Positions 13,555-21,130 of a DNA stretch of 37,220 nt are shown here, piece after piece; position 1 is the first letter of the stretch, and the number at the start of each line of letters is the position of its first letter. Made by a program: the position numbers and the translations under genes. The stretch is from a virus, in IMG/VR virus record IMGVR_UViG_3300033151_000213, positions 1 through 37,220 of that record. One strand, given 5' to 3'. The notes beneath the pieces were generated by a model. That model did no database searches. It saw nothing but the letters and a program-made list of their open reading frames with translations, and was not told the origin of the DNA.

Positions 13555-15915
13555 GTGTTAATACCCAATGAATTAATGGCCGCTGGCCTTAAAGTTTTCC
13601 CATGTAACATAAAGAAAGAACCGATCGTACCGGCCGGCGTGAGCTGGAAGGACCACCCGCCAGAATTACAACAGTGGCCCGCCCCCCTGATCGGGTTACA
13701 GATCCCGGTCGGCGTGGTTATCGTCGACGTCGATCGTTATAAGGGCGTAACGCCCGAGGACATAGATACCCTCCTGGGGTGTAAGCTACCCTGGTCCGAG
13801 GCCCTGATCCAGACCACCACCAGGGGCGGCGAGCATTACGCGTTTAGGGTCGACTACGACGTCCGCCAGGGCTCGAACCTGCATAAGCTGGCCGGCTTCG
13901 ATACCCGTGTCGGCGGTAAAGGCTATATCTGTACCGGCGCCCCGAGCTATACTAGTTCTGGCTTCGGCGTGTTCCGACTGGCCCAGCCGGCTCTATTGCC
14001 GGCGCTCCCCCTCCTTGCCAGGCCTATGCTAGAACACGTCGAGGCTACCTCCCCACCCACCGCCGGCGCCGCCTTGCCGGCCGATATGAACGACGTTATA
14101 GAGGCCCTCCGGCATATCCCGCCCGACTGTGGCCGGAGTGTCTGGCTTAAGGTCGGCCTGGCCCTGAAGACAGTAACCGACGACGTGACCCTGTTCGACC
14201 AGTGGTCCAGCGGCCAGCTAACCGGCACCGACGCGCCCCATAATTACGTCTCCGAGCACGTACATAACCAGTGGCCAGGCTTTAAGCCGGTCGGCGACAC
14301 GACCATCCAGTCGCTCTACTGGGAGGCCATACAGGCCGGCTGGAAGCCGTCACCCCGGGTCGATACCGCGGCGGCGTTCGGATCCACGGCGGGTACGACG
14401 ATCGACGAGATCCTCTCCCACGGTGCGGACCCGAAACATACCGACGAGCTTATTACCCTGGCCGCCGGTAACCCGATCCTCCTGGCCGTGCTTACCCGAG
14501 AACTTAAGGAGGCCGGCCTGTTGACCAAGGCGGTTAAACAGCGCCTCGATCTACTCGCCACCGGTACCCACGCGCCCAGGGCCAGCGACGACTATGGTAA
14601 GAACCATACCGAGAACGCGACCTTATACCTTAACCGGCACTACCCCGAGGGTGGCCTTAGACGTAGCGACGAGACCTGGTATCGCTACGACGGTAAGGCC
14701 TGGCACGAACTCCATAACGACGACGTGAGTCACGCCCTAACCCTCGATATGTTGAAGTCGCTACCCCAGGACAGCACGGTCGGGGGTACCTACCGGATCC
14801 TCGGCCGGCTATGTCATAACCCGGGCGTACGGATAAACGAGATCCCGGATAACCTGATCCTGTACCAGAACGGCGTATTAGATCTCTCGACCGGGGCCCT
14901 AATGGCCCACGACCCGGGCTACTTCACGACCAACATACTCCCCTACGACTACACCCCGGCCGCGGTGGCGCCCCGCTGGCATACGTTCTTACATGACATA
15001 TTTGAGGGCGACCAGGAGCGGGTCTCCCTCCTCCAGGAGTGGTTCGGCTACATGATCGCGAACTCTAACCGCTATCATAAGATCCTCTTTATGCTCGGCC
15101 CTGCCCGCTCTGGTAAGGGTATTATCGGTAAGGTCCTGGAACAGATCGTCGGCCCGTATAACTTCTCTGGCTGTGAGCTCCACGCGTTCGCGTCCGACTC
15201 GTTCCTGGAGTCGCTCCGGACCAAGTCAGTGGCCTTTAACGGCGACGTCGCCCGGAACACGGGTAGAGCGTCGACCGACATAGTGATCGCCCGCCTAAAG
15301 GGGATCTCAGGCGGTGACGCGATATCCTTCGACCGCAAGTATAAAGGGAACATATCCCAGGTCCTGCCGACCCGGATCACGCTAAGCGGTAATAATGTCC
15401 CGAACCTGTTCGACGATAGCGGGGCCCTGGCCTCCCGTATGCTGATCCTTAATTTTAATATCTCTTATTTGAACCGCGAGGACCATACGATCTACGACCA
15501 GGTCCAGCACGAGCTGGCCGGGATCGCCTCCTGGGCCCTGGTCGGCCTGCAGCGGCTAACCGCTAACGACCGGTTTACCGTACCCGAGGCCGGCCGGGTC
15601 GAGGCCGAGTTTATCGCCGACACGTATAGCCCGCTGAGGCAGTTTGTTAACGACCGCTGTTCGGTGGGCCTGGACGAGGCCTGTAAGGTATCCTGTACCA
15701 CCCTGTACGACCGCTACCGGGCCTGGGCGATCAGCGAGAACGATAACCCCCTCTCCCGGCGCCAGTTTATCGTCTCGTTTAAAGACACGACGCGAGGGGC
15801 CGGCGTACGCTATGGGGTGTTCCAGATCGACAAGCCTAGCGAGCGGGGTTTCTGTGGCCTAACGGTATTACCCCCCACCTCCTCGGCGTTCCAGCCGGCG
15901 GTGGTGGCGTCATGA
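13555..15915 (+). CDS. Primase-polymerase / SF3 helicase
   Basis: 786 residues from a GTG with AGGAGG six bases upstream. Residues 1-165 are a bifunctional primase-polymerase (PrimPol) domain with VVIVDVD (Asp58, Asp60) and the GGEHYAF segment holding His94. A PriCT_2-like helical region follows (IPPDCGRSVWLKVGLAL). The C-terminal part is a D5/DUF5906-type SF3 helicase with Walker A GPARSGKG at about 516-523, a following SFLESLRTKSVAFNGDV B-type segment, and PTRITLSGNNVPN as motif C. It would prime and unwind DNA at the fork, feeding the family A polymerase encoded at 24371. Its neighbour, the iteron-bearing region, is a likely origin. Confidence 0.88.
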   Translation: MLIPNELMAAGLKVFPCNIKKEPIVPAGVSWKDHPPELQQWPAPLIGLQIPVGVVIVDVDRYKGVTPEDIDTLLGCKLPWSEALIQTTTRGGEHYAFRVDYDVRQGSNLHKLAGFDTRVGGKGYICTGAPSYTSSGFGVFRLAQPALLPALPLLARPMLEHVEATSPPTAGAALPADMNDVIEALRHIPPDCGRSVWLKVGLALKTVTDDVTLFDQWSSGQLTGTDAPHNYVSEHVHNQWPGFKPVGDTTIQSLYWEAIQAGWKPSPRVDTAAAFGSTAGTTIDEILSHGADPKHTDELITLAAGNPILLAVLTRELKEAGLLTKAVKQRLDLLATGTHAPRASDDYGKNHTENATLYLNRHYPEGGLRRSDETWYRYDGKAWHELHNDDVSHALTLDMLKSLPQDSTVGGTYRILGRLCHNPGVRINEIPDNLILYQNGVLDLSTGALMAHDPGYFTTNILPYDYTPAAVAPRWHTFLHDIFEGDQERVSLLQEWFGYMIANSNRYHKILFMLGPARSGKGIIGKVLEQIVGPYNFSGCELHAFASDSFLESLRTKSVAFNGDVARNTGRASTDIVIARLKGISGGDAISFDRKYKGNISQVLPTRITLSGNNVPNLFDDSGALASRMLILNFNISYLNREDHTIYDQVQHELAGIASWALVGLQRLTANDRFTVPEAGRVEAEFIADTYSPLRQFVNDRCSVGLDEACKVSCTTLYDRYRAWAISENDNPLSRRQFIVSFKDTTRGAGVRYGVFQIDKPSERGFCGLTVLPPTSSAFQPAVVAS

Positions 15916-16277
15916 TTACCGTACGCGAGGCCGTGGCCGAGATGAAAGCCGACTATCCCGGTCTGTGTGTGCACGGCCTGGCCGATATGGGGACGCCGGC
16001 ACCGGCCACCCTGAAGGAGGTATATGCCGAGGCTAAGCGGTGGACCGTCCTTACCCAGTTATGCCGCGCCTGGCTTACCCAGTGTCCCCAGATCGCGAGT
16101 ATACGATCGGAGGAGGATACCTACAGCTATAAGAACGAGATTGAGATCTGGAGTGGTGTGGCCTGGGTACCGCATATCGCGGTACTGGTCGCGGCTCGCC
16201 AGCTGGGTATCCGTATGGAACAGAACCCGAACCGGCCGTACGCGGCGCTATTACCGCTGGGGGCTAAACGGCCTTAG
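15912..16277 (+). CDS. Hypothetical protein coupled to the primase gene
   Basis: 121 residues, overlapping the primase-helicase stop by 4 bases (ATGA), so translated from the same message. The N-terminal half is helical (VREAVAEMKADYPG, TLKEVYAEAKRWTVLTQLCRAWL); the C-terminal half has YSYKNEIEIWSGVAWVPHIAVLVAARQLG. No motif I recognise. Coupling to the primase suggests a replication accessory. Its stop codon interlocks with that of the convergent gene at 16274. Confidence 0.6.
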   Translation: MITVREAVAEMKADYPGLCVHGLADMGTPAPATLKEVYAEAKRWTVLTQLCRAWLTQCPQIASIRSEEDTYSYKNEIEIWSGVAWVPHIAVLVAARQLGIRMEQNPNRPYAALLPLGAKRP

Positions 16278-16477
16278 AGGCGTTCCAGCATAGCCGTCAG
16301 GAACATATCACAATCGGCAATCGTCCACTCGGCATAGTCCGCCGGTGTTGATTCCTGCCAGAGTTGGATATCTTCGGGTGTGAGGGGTGCGACGTGAGGA
16401 TCCTCCTCTTTAACACCCCATCTTAGGCCACAAGTGCACGCTATCTCGTCCTGCTCTCTTGTGTGTCGATGTTTCAT
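16274..16477 (-). CDS. Small His/Cys-rich hypothetical protein
   Basis: 67 residues from the ATG at 16477; the ATG nine bases upstream is too close to the GGAG site. The N-terminus has a run of His plus CTCGLRWG, so HxH and CxC may bind a metal. The remainder is acidic and helical with DCDMFLTAMLERL at the end. It follows the XRE regulator gene after one base. Function unknown. It is the last gene of the leftward early operon and meets the plus-strand operon stop to stop. Confidence 0.5.
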   Translation of the reverse strand: MKHRHTREQDEIACTCGLRWGVKEEDPHVAPLTPEDIQLWQESTPADYAEWTIADCDMFLTAMLERL

Positions 16478-16478
16478 T

Positions 16479-16739
16479 CTACGCATACTCCGGTATAAAG
16501 CCGCCGATCAGGTCGCGATAACGGACCAGGCCGTTAGTCATACGGACGATCTCATTGGCTTTTTGCATGTTGAAGTTAAAACCCTGCTCGTAGCGGTAGT
16601 ACGTCGCAACGGACACGCCGAGCCGGTTGGCCGCCTGTTGGTGCGATATGTGACGGGCTAACCGCCACCGTCTCAGGGCCGTGAAGCCGTTATCGTCTAC
16701 GTCGGGAAGAGCGAGGGGCTTGTCTGTCAGGGGCGTCAT
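16479..16739 (-). CDS. XRE/Cro-like HTH regulator
   Basis: 86 residues from the ATG at 16739, which overlaps the previous stop (ATGA). The helix-turn-helix is LRRWRLARHISHQQAANRLGVSVATYYRYEQG: first helix, HQQAANRLG second helix, VSVATYYRYE recognition helix. The rest is a short helical tail (NMQKANEIVRMTNGLVRYRDLIGG). This is a compact Cro-like repressor with no extra domain. With the TetR-type protein at 18449 it is one of two candidates for binding the shared palindromic operators. It lies downstream in the same leftward gene cluster, which would allow autoregulation if transcripts run through. Confidence 0.75.
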   Translation of the reverse strand: MTPLTDKPLALPDVDDNGFTALRRWRLARHISHQQAANRLGVSVATYYRYEQGFNFNMQKANEIVRMTNGLVRYRDLIGGFIPEYA

Positions 16740-16921
16740 GATAGTGCCAGCCAGGCCAGGCCGACCAGGGAGGCCAGACAGACCACGACGACGATACGGT
16801 CCGCCCAGGTCCGGATCCGGAGCCACCGGTCGACCTTGCGACAGTACGGACACGGCTTACCGGCCGCCAGCTCCCAGGACCAGGCCCGACAGCCTGGCGT
16901 CCTACACTCGCGGGTCCTCAT
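16736..16921 (-). CDS. Zinc-ribbon membrane protein
   Basis: 61 residues. The N-terminal half has two Cys pairs, CRTPGC and CPYC, that would form a zinc ribbon. The C-terminal half is a single membrane segment (DRIVVVVCLASLVGLAWLAL). The protein probably sits in the inner membrane with the ribbon in the cytoplasm. Both ends overlap neighbours by 4 bases (ATGA), so it is translated as part of a chain of small genes. Function unknown; small phage membrane proteins of early regions often act in host takeover or exclusion. Confidence 0.6.
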   Translation of the reverse strand: MRTRECRTPGCRAWSWELAAGKPCPYCRKVDRWLRIRTWADRIVVVVCLASLVGLAWLALS

Positions 16922-17205
16922 CGTCCTACCTCCCGTAGTGGGGTGTACCTGGTATGGTCTGGGTCTGTCCCGTTGTTAATATACACCAGGAGCTCGACCT
17001 CGTTCTCGACCAGGGGGATATTGTCCGTGTCGATAAACATTATCGGGTAGCCGTTTATGTCGATACCGAGGTCGACCACGACCTTAATGTCCGTCTTGGG
17101 TAGACGCATGGTCCGGCGGATCTTAGGCCGGATCCCGGTCCCGTGCTTTTCTACGTCCGCCGGCGGGGCGATCATAGCCGGGCCTCCTCGGCTCTGGGTG
17201 GTCAT
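16918..17205 (-). CDS. Hypothetical early protein
   Basis: 95 residues. A disordered start is followed by a basic patch (KIRRTMRLPKTD) and a beta-rich part (IKVVVDLGIDINGYPIMFIDTDNIPLVENEVELLVYINNG). I recognise no family. It overlaps both neighbours by 4 bases in the leftward early cluster. An internal ATG at residue 11 is possible, but the first ATG has the coupled position. Confidence 0.6.
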   Translation of the reverse strand: MTTQSRGGPAMIAPPADVEKHGTGIRPKIRRTMRLPKTDIKVVVDLGIDINGYPIMFIDTDNIPLVENEVELLVYINNGTDPDHTRYTPLREVGR

Positions 17206-17444
17206 GACTCCAGCCTCATAGGCTGGGTGGGGTGGTTGTGACAGTTGTCCGCCAGGTCGGCTATACAGGCCCGTATCGCCCGTATAACGAGCTCGGCGTT
17301 CTCGACGGACACGGTAGACGGCAGAGCTATAAAGCCGTGTCTGGTGTCGTTCCTGTCGTCCATGACCAGGGCCGCGACCCGCATACCCTCGGTATCCTCG
17401 TCGTCGGTCGGTATATTAAATTGTACGTGCTCGTTTAGTGCCAT
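17202..17444 (-). CDS. Hypothetical early protein
   Basis: 80 residues from the ATG at 17444, chosen because GGGAG stands about seven bases upstream; a longer frame starts at 17471. Beta-rich start (NEHVQFNIPTDDEDTEGMRVAALVM), then a helix with two Cys/His (VIRAIRACIADLADNCHNH). No recognised family. It lies just downstream of a GC hairpin at 17473-17490 and overlaps the next gene by 4 bases. Confidence 0.55.
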   Translation of the reverse strand: MALNEHVQFNIPTDDEDTEGMRVAALVMDDRNDTRHGFIALPSTVSVENAELVIRAIRACIADLADNCHNHPTQPMRLES

Positions 17445-17472
17445 GTTGTACTCCCGGTGGTTGTACCCCAAA

Positions 17473-17490
17473 GGCCCCAGTTAAGGGGCC
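17473..17490 (-). terminator. Short GC hairpin between early genes, possible attenuator
   Basis: A 6-bp perfect stem GGCCCC/GGGGCC around a 6-base loop. On the minus strand it is followed by TTT and then GGGG, so it is a weak terminator at best. It sits between the gene at 17515 and the gene at 17444 and may lower transcription into the downstream chain. Confidence 0.35.
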
Positions 17491-17514
17491 AGGTGGGCGG
17501 GTGGCGTGGGGCGG

Positions 17515-17700
17515 CTAGATCCGGATATCGTCGAACTGGATCTCGGAGAGGGCCATAACGCCGCCGTCTACCATGTTGACCGAGGCGGTGCCGTCGCCGT
17601 GGTCGTGGATCGTTTCGATCTGGCGGATCCGCTCGTCGTCCATGTTGTCGACTACGTGGTCGCCTTCAAATATAAGGGTGTTAATGTCGTTCGTTTTCAT
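17515..17700 (-). CDS. Small acidic hypothetical protein
   Basis: 61 residues with AAGGAG eight bases before the ATG. Very acidic (DGDH, DDER, FDDIRI) with a pattern of short strands (TLIFEGDHVVDN, TASVNMVDGGVMALSEIQF). It may be a small beta-barrel of the kind seen in phage inhibitors or DNA mimics, but no family is recognised. It is the second gene of the short leftward operon whose promoter is covered by operator O2. Confidence 0.55.
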   Translation of the reverse strand: MKTNDINTLIFEGDHVVDNMDDERIRQIETIHDHGDGTASVNMVDGGVMALSEIQFDDIRI

Positions 17701-17717
17701 GAGTGGAGCTCCTTATC

Positions 17718-17810
17718 TTACGAGTTGTAAAAGTTATAAATTACTGAAAAATAACCGCTGTATCTGGAAACGACTATGGCTACGAGGAGGTAGCTGGCGG
17801 CGTGTATCAT
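17718..17810 (-). CDS. 30-residue membrane peptide, first gene of the O2-controlled operon
   Basis: A short frame from the ATG at 17810 with AAGGA five bases upstream, encoding MIHAASYLLVAIVVSRYSGY and a Tyr/Phe/Asn-rich end. Residues about 3-15 could cross or enter a membrane. The same frame begins at an ATG at 17828, which falls on the predicted transcription start, so a leaderless 36-residue form is possible. Expression would be directly governed by the operator at 17845-17866. Small size leaves it uncertain. Confidence 0.45.
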   Translation of the reverse strand: MIHAASYLLVAIVVSRYSGYFSVIYNFYNS

Positions 17811-17834
17811 GTTGATCCTTGATTCCATGCTGTA

Positions 17835-17863
17835 AGTATACGCCCTATAGACACTAGTGTCTA
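17835..17863 (-). promoter_or_regulatory. Leftward promoter overlapped by operator O2
   Basis: On the minus strand TAGACA (17863-17858), a 17-base spacer and TATACT (17840-17835). One mismatch to the -35 consensus and one to the -10. The -35 and most of the spacer lie within the O2 palindrome, so a bound repressor would block polymerase. Predicted start of transcription about 17828. Confidence 0.65.
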
Positions 17864-17866
17864 TAG
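17845..17866. promoter_or_regulatory. Operator O2, perfect 22-bp palindrome
   Basis: The half-site CTATAGACACT is followed directly by its exact reverse complement. It is the best copy of a motif also seen at 18409-18430 and, degenerate, at 13479-13500. It overlies the -35 region of a leftward promoter. A dimeric HTH protein, either the XRE or the TetR-type regulator encoded nearby, is the likely ligand. Confidence 0.75.
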
Positions 17867-17886
17867 TAGATTGTAAATAAAACCGA

Positions 17887-18189
17887 CTATTTTAGTAACG
17901 CCAGCATAGCGAGCGCGTTGTCCTCCTCGCCGTCGTTGCTAAATCGTTTAGCCGATGCTATTTTCTCGAGGTTGGACATACGAGGACGACCAGGCGATAG
18001 GTAGTCGCGACGTTCGGTCGCGAAGTGGTCCCGACGGTAAGGCCTAAAGGCCAGCTCCCGGTCGGGCTCTATAAGGTACGACCCACCCCAGGTCGGGAGG
18101 GTCCGGCTTATGGCCCTGGGGCCGCGATACACTTCGCGGCCTTGCTTGTCGAATAGGACCAGTACGTGTAGGTCGCCTCCCAGATTCAT
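17887..18189 (-). CDS. Hypothetical early protein
   Basis: 100 residues from the ATG at 18189, which overlaps the upstream stop (ATGA); longer upstream frames run through the neighbouring gene and were rejected. The first part is beta-rich (DLHVLVLFDKQGREVYRGPRAISRTLPTW), the middle strongly basic with Tyr/Arg (RPYRRDHFATERRDYLSPGRPR), the end a helix (LEKIASAKRFSNDG and NALAMLALLK). The basic centre could bind nucleic acid. No family recognised. Second gene of the operon under O3. Confidence 0.6.
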   Translation of the reverse strand: MNLGGDLHVLVLFDKQGREVYRGPRAISRTLPTWGGSYLIEPDRELAFRPYRRDHFATERRDYLSPGRPRMSNLEKIASAKRFSNDGEEDNALAMLALLK

Positions 18190-18362
18190 GATGCTACCAT
18201 CTGTTTGGCTTCGCCGCCGTGCTGTTTGGCGTAGGCTTCGGCGCGTTCCTGAGAGATACCGAACATTCTCTGGCTTTCCCACTTCCCGATCCACTGCCAG
18301 CTCTGGTCGGGAAACATCTGGTCGGCGATGCTACGGAAGTTTTCGAGTTGCTGGTTGTTCAT
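18186..18362 (-). CDS. Small hypothetical protein, first gene of the O3-controlled operon
   Basis: 58 residues from the ATG at 18362, with GGAG about five bases upstream. An in-frame ATG at 18392 lies on the predicted transcription start and would give a 68-residue leaderless form. The sequence is a helical, polar protein with aromatic residues (FRSIADQMFPDQSWQWIGKWESQRMFGISQERAEAYAKQ). Unknown family. Translation is coupled to the next gene by an ATGA overlap. Confidence 0.6.
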   Translation of the reverse strand: MNNQQLENFRSIADQMFPDQSWQWIGKWESQRMFGISQERAEAYAKQHGGEAKQMVAS

Positions 18363-18398
18363 ATCGGCTCCGGGGTTGGTAGGTAAGTTCATGGTTTA

Positions 18399-18427
18399 AT
18401 ACTAACCACTATCGACACTAATGTCTA
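18399..18427 (-). promoter_or_regulatory. Leftward promoter overlapped by operator O3
   Basis: On the minus strand TAGACA (18427-18422), a 17-base spacer and TAGTAT (18404-18399). The arrangement relative to the palindrome is identical to that at O2: same -35 hexamer inside the operator and same spacer length. Predicted start about 18392. Confidence 0.6.
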
Positions 18428-18430
18428 TAG
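18409..18430. promoter_or_regulatory. Operator O3, near-perfect 22-bp palindrome
   Basis: Matches O2 at 20 of 22 positions and the palindrome extends by one further base pair on each side (A...T). It overlies the -35 box of the leftward promoter serving the genes at 18186 and 17887. Confidence 0.7.
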
Positions 18431-18448
18431 TAAATGCGACGAAGCGAG

Positions 18449-18757
18449 TCACCCGATCAGGGACTCCAGAGCCCGAGCCTGCAGATCCGCCGGCGCCTTT
18501 AGGGCGTGCGGGTCCTGGTTAGCGATACCCTGGCCGATAATATCCAGGCGTTCGGCCGTGATCGCCGCCCGCATAATCTGGCGTCTCATTTTCTTAACCG
18601 TGCCGAAGTGCCACTGGACTACCGAGCCGGCCACGCCGACCGCGTCCGCGATCTCGTTACGAGTAACCCGGTAGTACGGCTTATGCCTGGCCAGCTCCAG
18701 GGCGGCCTCGATACACTGCTCGCGGCGGTCGTCCGCCGTCTTACGTATTCTGCTCAT
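18449..18757 (-). CDS. TetR-type HTH protein without ligand domain
   Basis: 102 residues from the ATG at 18757, with GGAGAG about eight bases upstream and an ATGA overlap with the nuclease gene. The N-terminal half is a TetR-like DNA-binding domain: REQCIEAALELARHKPYY, then VTRNEIADAVGVAGSVVQWHFGTVKKMRRQ, where the V-x-x-H-F-G-T segment is typical. Only about 40 residues follow, too few for a TetR ligand-binding domain, so it should act without an inducer pocket. It lies directly upstream of O3 in the leftward direction and is a candidate to bind the shared palindromes. Confidence 0.7.
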   Translation of the reverse strand: MSRIRKTADDRREQCIEAALELARHKPYYRVTRNEIADAVGVAGSVVQWHFGTVKKMRRQIMRAAITAERLDIIGQGIANQDPHALKAPADLQARALESLIG

Positions 18758-19230
18758 AGTTCTATCTCTCCAGTTGTAAACCGGGCGAAGCCGCCCAGGC
18801 GTGATATTAGGGCCAGCCAGGCGGCCTGTCCGGCCTCCCGGTCGGTGCCGGTGTATTTCCAGCCCGCCCGCTTGCACTCAATGGCGGCGAACTGGCCGAT
18901 AGTGGTCCCGACCATGGCCGGGGTAATTGTCCGCGGTATGCAGCCGATCAGGTCCGAGGACTTGATCCTTTTGTTTAGTCGGCTCGAATCGTTGGCCAGG
19001 CCGAACCGTATAGGCACCTGGGGCGCGTTACAGTCCGGACACCTGGCAGGGGTGGCCCCGACGTTGTTACGCCACGCCATGGCGCCCTGGTCGGCGACAC
19101 TGATCCGGACCCGTTGCTGGACCAGGGCCTCGGATCCGCCCCGGTGGTGCGTTGCGTCGGTACATAGGATCCGCGTAAGAGCCGCGGCGGCGATCGGGTG
19201 GGCCTGGGCCCAGTCGGCGTAGGTAGTCAT
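18754..19230 (-). CDS. VRR-NUC-like endonuclease
   Basis: 158 residues. The core of a PD-(D/E)XK nuclease of VRR-NUC type is visible: SSDLIGCIP (catalytic Asp), then IGQFAAIECKRAGWKYTGTD with the ExK pair, followed by a helix QAAWLALISRLGGFARF. A Cys pair in RCPDCNAPQ may bind zinc. Phage proteins of this kind are thought to cut branched or flap DNA during replication and recombination. It is coupled to the SF2 helicase operon and the TetR-type gene by 4-base overlaps, giving a helicase, small protein, nuclease and regulator order. Confidence 0.75.
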   Translation of the reverse strand: MTTYADWAQAHPIAAAALTRILCTDATHHRGGSEALVQQRVRISVADQGAMAWRNNVGATPARCPDCNAPQVPIRFGLANDSSRLNKRIKSSDLIGCIPRTITPAMVGTTIGQFAAIECKRAGWKYTGTDREAGQAAWLALISRLGGFARFTTGEIEL

Positions 19231-19424
19231 TTACCTAACAAAAAGGCGAGGTGGGTCTTAGTCCGGTACTCGTCGCGATCGTCCAGCCTGGCGCTACCGT
19301 CGACGACCAGCTGGAACAGGTCCGCGAAGTCCTGCTCGAGCTGGGTCGCCTGGCCCCTGGCGGCTCTTGTCTGGCAGGTCAGGCCGGTAGCCCGGAGTTC
19401 TAGTAGTCGTGAGTTCGTTAACAT
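19227..19424 (-). CDS. Small hypothetical protein between helicase and nuclease
   Basis: 65 residues, largely helical (QATQLEQDFADLFQLVVDG) with no recognised motif. It begins three bases after the helicase stop and overlaps the nuclease start by 4 bases, so it is probably co-translated with both. A role in DNA processing with these partners is possible from position only. Confidence 0.55.
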   Translation of the reverse strand: MLTNSRLLELRATGLTCQTRAARGQATQLEQDFADLFQLVVDGSARLDDRDEYRTKTHLAFLLGK

Positions 19425-19426
19425 AG

Positions 19427-21130
19427 TTACATATCCTCGGTGAACCGGGCCGCCATACGGTCGATCAGGGCGTCGGTATCTGTTGCGTTAAGAGTAAAGG
19501 CGGTCCCGATATCAATCCCGAACCGGTAATAAAATCGTCTGTGCTTTTCCGGGAGATCCCGGTCGGCGGGCTGCATACCCACCCACCACGCTACCAGCTC
19601 GCGGAGCACGGCCCGGCGGTACCGGCCGGCCTGGTGGGCCCGGAGCTGTCGCGGCTGGCCATACCTGGGTACGTGCCGGCGGATCATATCCGCCTGGAAC
19701 GCCTCGTCGTCCATCTCGGCCGCCTGTTGGGCCCGGAACAGGGCCGCCATGGCCTCGGTATCCAGCTCGAACAGATCCCCGGCTACGGCCGTTACGGTCC
19801 GCCGATCAGGTAGCAGGACCGGGGCGCCACAGTACGGACAGACCTTAAGGAACATATCGAACGGCTGGGTACACGCTAGACACACTGTCATAGGCTGGGT
19901 GTCCCGGCCGCCCCTGGTACCACGTTCTCGGCCGTCCAGGGACCAGGTCCGGGGCCAGTCTGGCAGGCCGTGGCCGCGTTCCCAGTTGCGGACCATGTCG
20001 ATAACCAGGGCCGCCGGCTTAGGTCCGGCCGCGATCGCCGCGAGGCGGCCCTGTACGGTCCCCAGGTCGTGCCCGGCCGCGTACATGGCTCGGAGGACTC
20101 TCCCGATCATTTGTAGGAACTTGGCCGTACTGTACGTCGGCCTGGCCATGATACAGATCTCCGCGGCGGGTACGTCGAACCCCTCGTCGAACAGATCCAC
20201 GTTAACCAGGATCCGCACCTCGCCCGACTCGAACCTCTCGAGGCCGGCGTCGCGATCCGCCTGGTGGCTCTTACCGTTTAGCGATATGGCCTTAATGTCG
20301 GCGGCGTTAAACGAGGCGGCGATCTCGTCGGCGGTCTCGACGTCGGTGGCGAATACGATCGCCCGGCCACCCTGGCCGTACTGTTGGTAGTGCTTGACCG
20401 CGTCGCCTACCAGGTGGGAGTCGACGACCCTCTTACGGAACTCTCTCGCGTTAAAGTCGCCCGCCTTGGTTAGCGGGATACTCTCCACGTTAAGGTCGCT
20501 CGCCGGCGCCAGGTAGGTAAACGGCGACAGGTACCCGTCGCGGATCAGCTCCCAGGTCTGGGGCCCCTCGACCATCTCCTGGGCGTAGCCGCCGGCGTGG
20601 GAGGCCAGGCCCTTACCGTCGGCCCGTTCGGGGGTGGCCGTGGTAAATAATAGTTTAGCGTGTCCGAACAGCTCGACCGCCCGGGACCAGAACCCGTCGC
20701 GGACGTAGTGGTGGCCCTCGTCGAACACGGCCAGGGTCACCTGGCGGATCCACCGCTGGAGGGTCTCGTTACTCTTAGTCCCCCGACTGGTTAGGGTCTG
20801 GACGCTAACCACTCCGACCCTGGCGTTAGGATCCACGAACGACTCGCCGAACCGTTTTAACTGCTTACGGCGGATCAGGGCCACGGTCTTAGGCGGTGCG
20901 ATAACGCGGTGTTTAATACCTAGCTCGGCCAGGCTACAGGCGATCTGGGAGACGATCTCGCGGCGGTGTACCACTGCAGCCGCGGCGCCGTTGTGCCGTA
21001 GGATCAGGTCGCAAAAGACCACAGTCTTACCCCCGCCCGTAGCGAGAACGAACAGTACCGCCAGGACACGGTCCCAGGCGGCCTGTACGGCCTCTCTAGC
21101 GGTGCTTTGATAATCGCGAAGGGTTAGCAT
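19427..21130 (-). CDS. SF2 DEAD/DEAH-box helicase
   Basis: 567 residues from the ATG at 21130, chosen for AGGA seven bases upstream; an in-frame ATG at 21166 lies within the promoter. Motifs in order: Q-like LRDYQSTAREAV at about 4-15, Walker A TGGGKT at 31-36, DEGHH (motif II), FTTATPER (motif III), AIVFATD (IV), LVNVDLFDEGFDVPAA (V) and QMIGRVLRA (VI). A Cys4 zinc knuckle (CLACTQPF and CPYCGAPV) follows the helicase core. Such phage enzymes aid replication, recombination or origin opening. It heads the leftward operon with the VRR-NUC-like gene. Confidence 0.85.
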   Translation of the reverse strand: MLTLRDYQSTAREAVQAAWDRVLAVLFVLATGGGKTVVFCDLILRHNGAAAAVVHRREIVSQIACSLAELGIKHRVIAPPKTVALIRRKQLKRFGESFVDPNARVGVVSVQTLTSRGTKSNETLQRWIRQVTLAVFDEGHHYVRDGFWSRAVELFGHAKLLFTTATPERADGKGLASHAGGYAQEMVEGPQTWELIRDGYLSPFTYLAPASDLNVESIPLTKAGDFNAREFRKRVVDSHLVGDAVKHYQQYGQGGRAIVFATDVETADEIAASFNAADIKAISLNGKSHQADRDAGLERFESGEVRILVNVDLFDEGFDVPAAEICIMARPTYSTAKFLQMIGRVLRAMYAAGHDLGTVQGRLAAIAAGPKPAALVIDMVRNWERGHGLPDWPRTWSLDGRERGTRGGRDTQPMTVCLACTQPFDMFLKVCPYCGAPVLLPDRRTVTAVAGDLFELDTEAMAALFRAQQAAEMDDEAFQADMIRRHVPRYGQPRQLRAHQAGRYRRAVLRELVAWWVGMQPADRDLPEKHRRFYYRFGIDIGTAFTLNATDTDALIDRMAARFTEDM

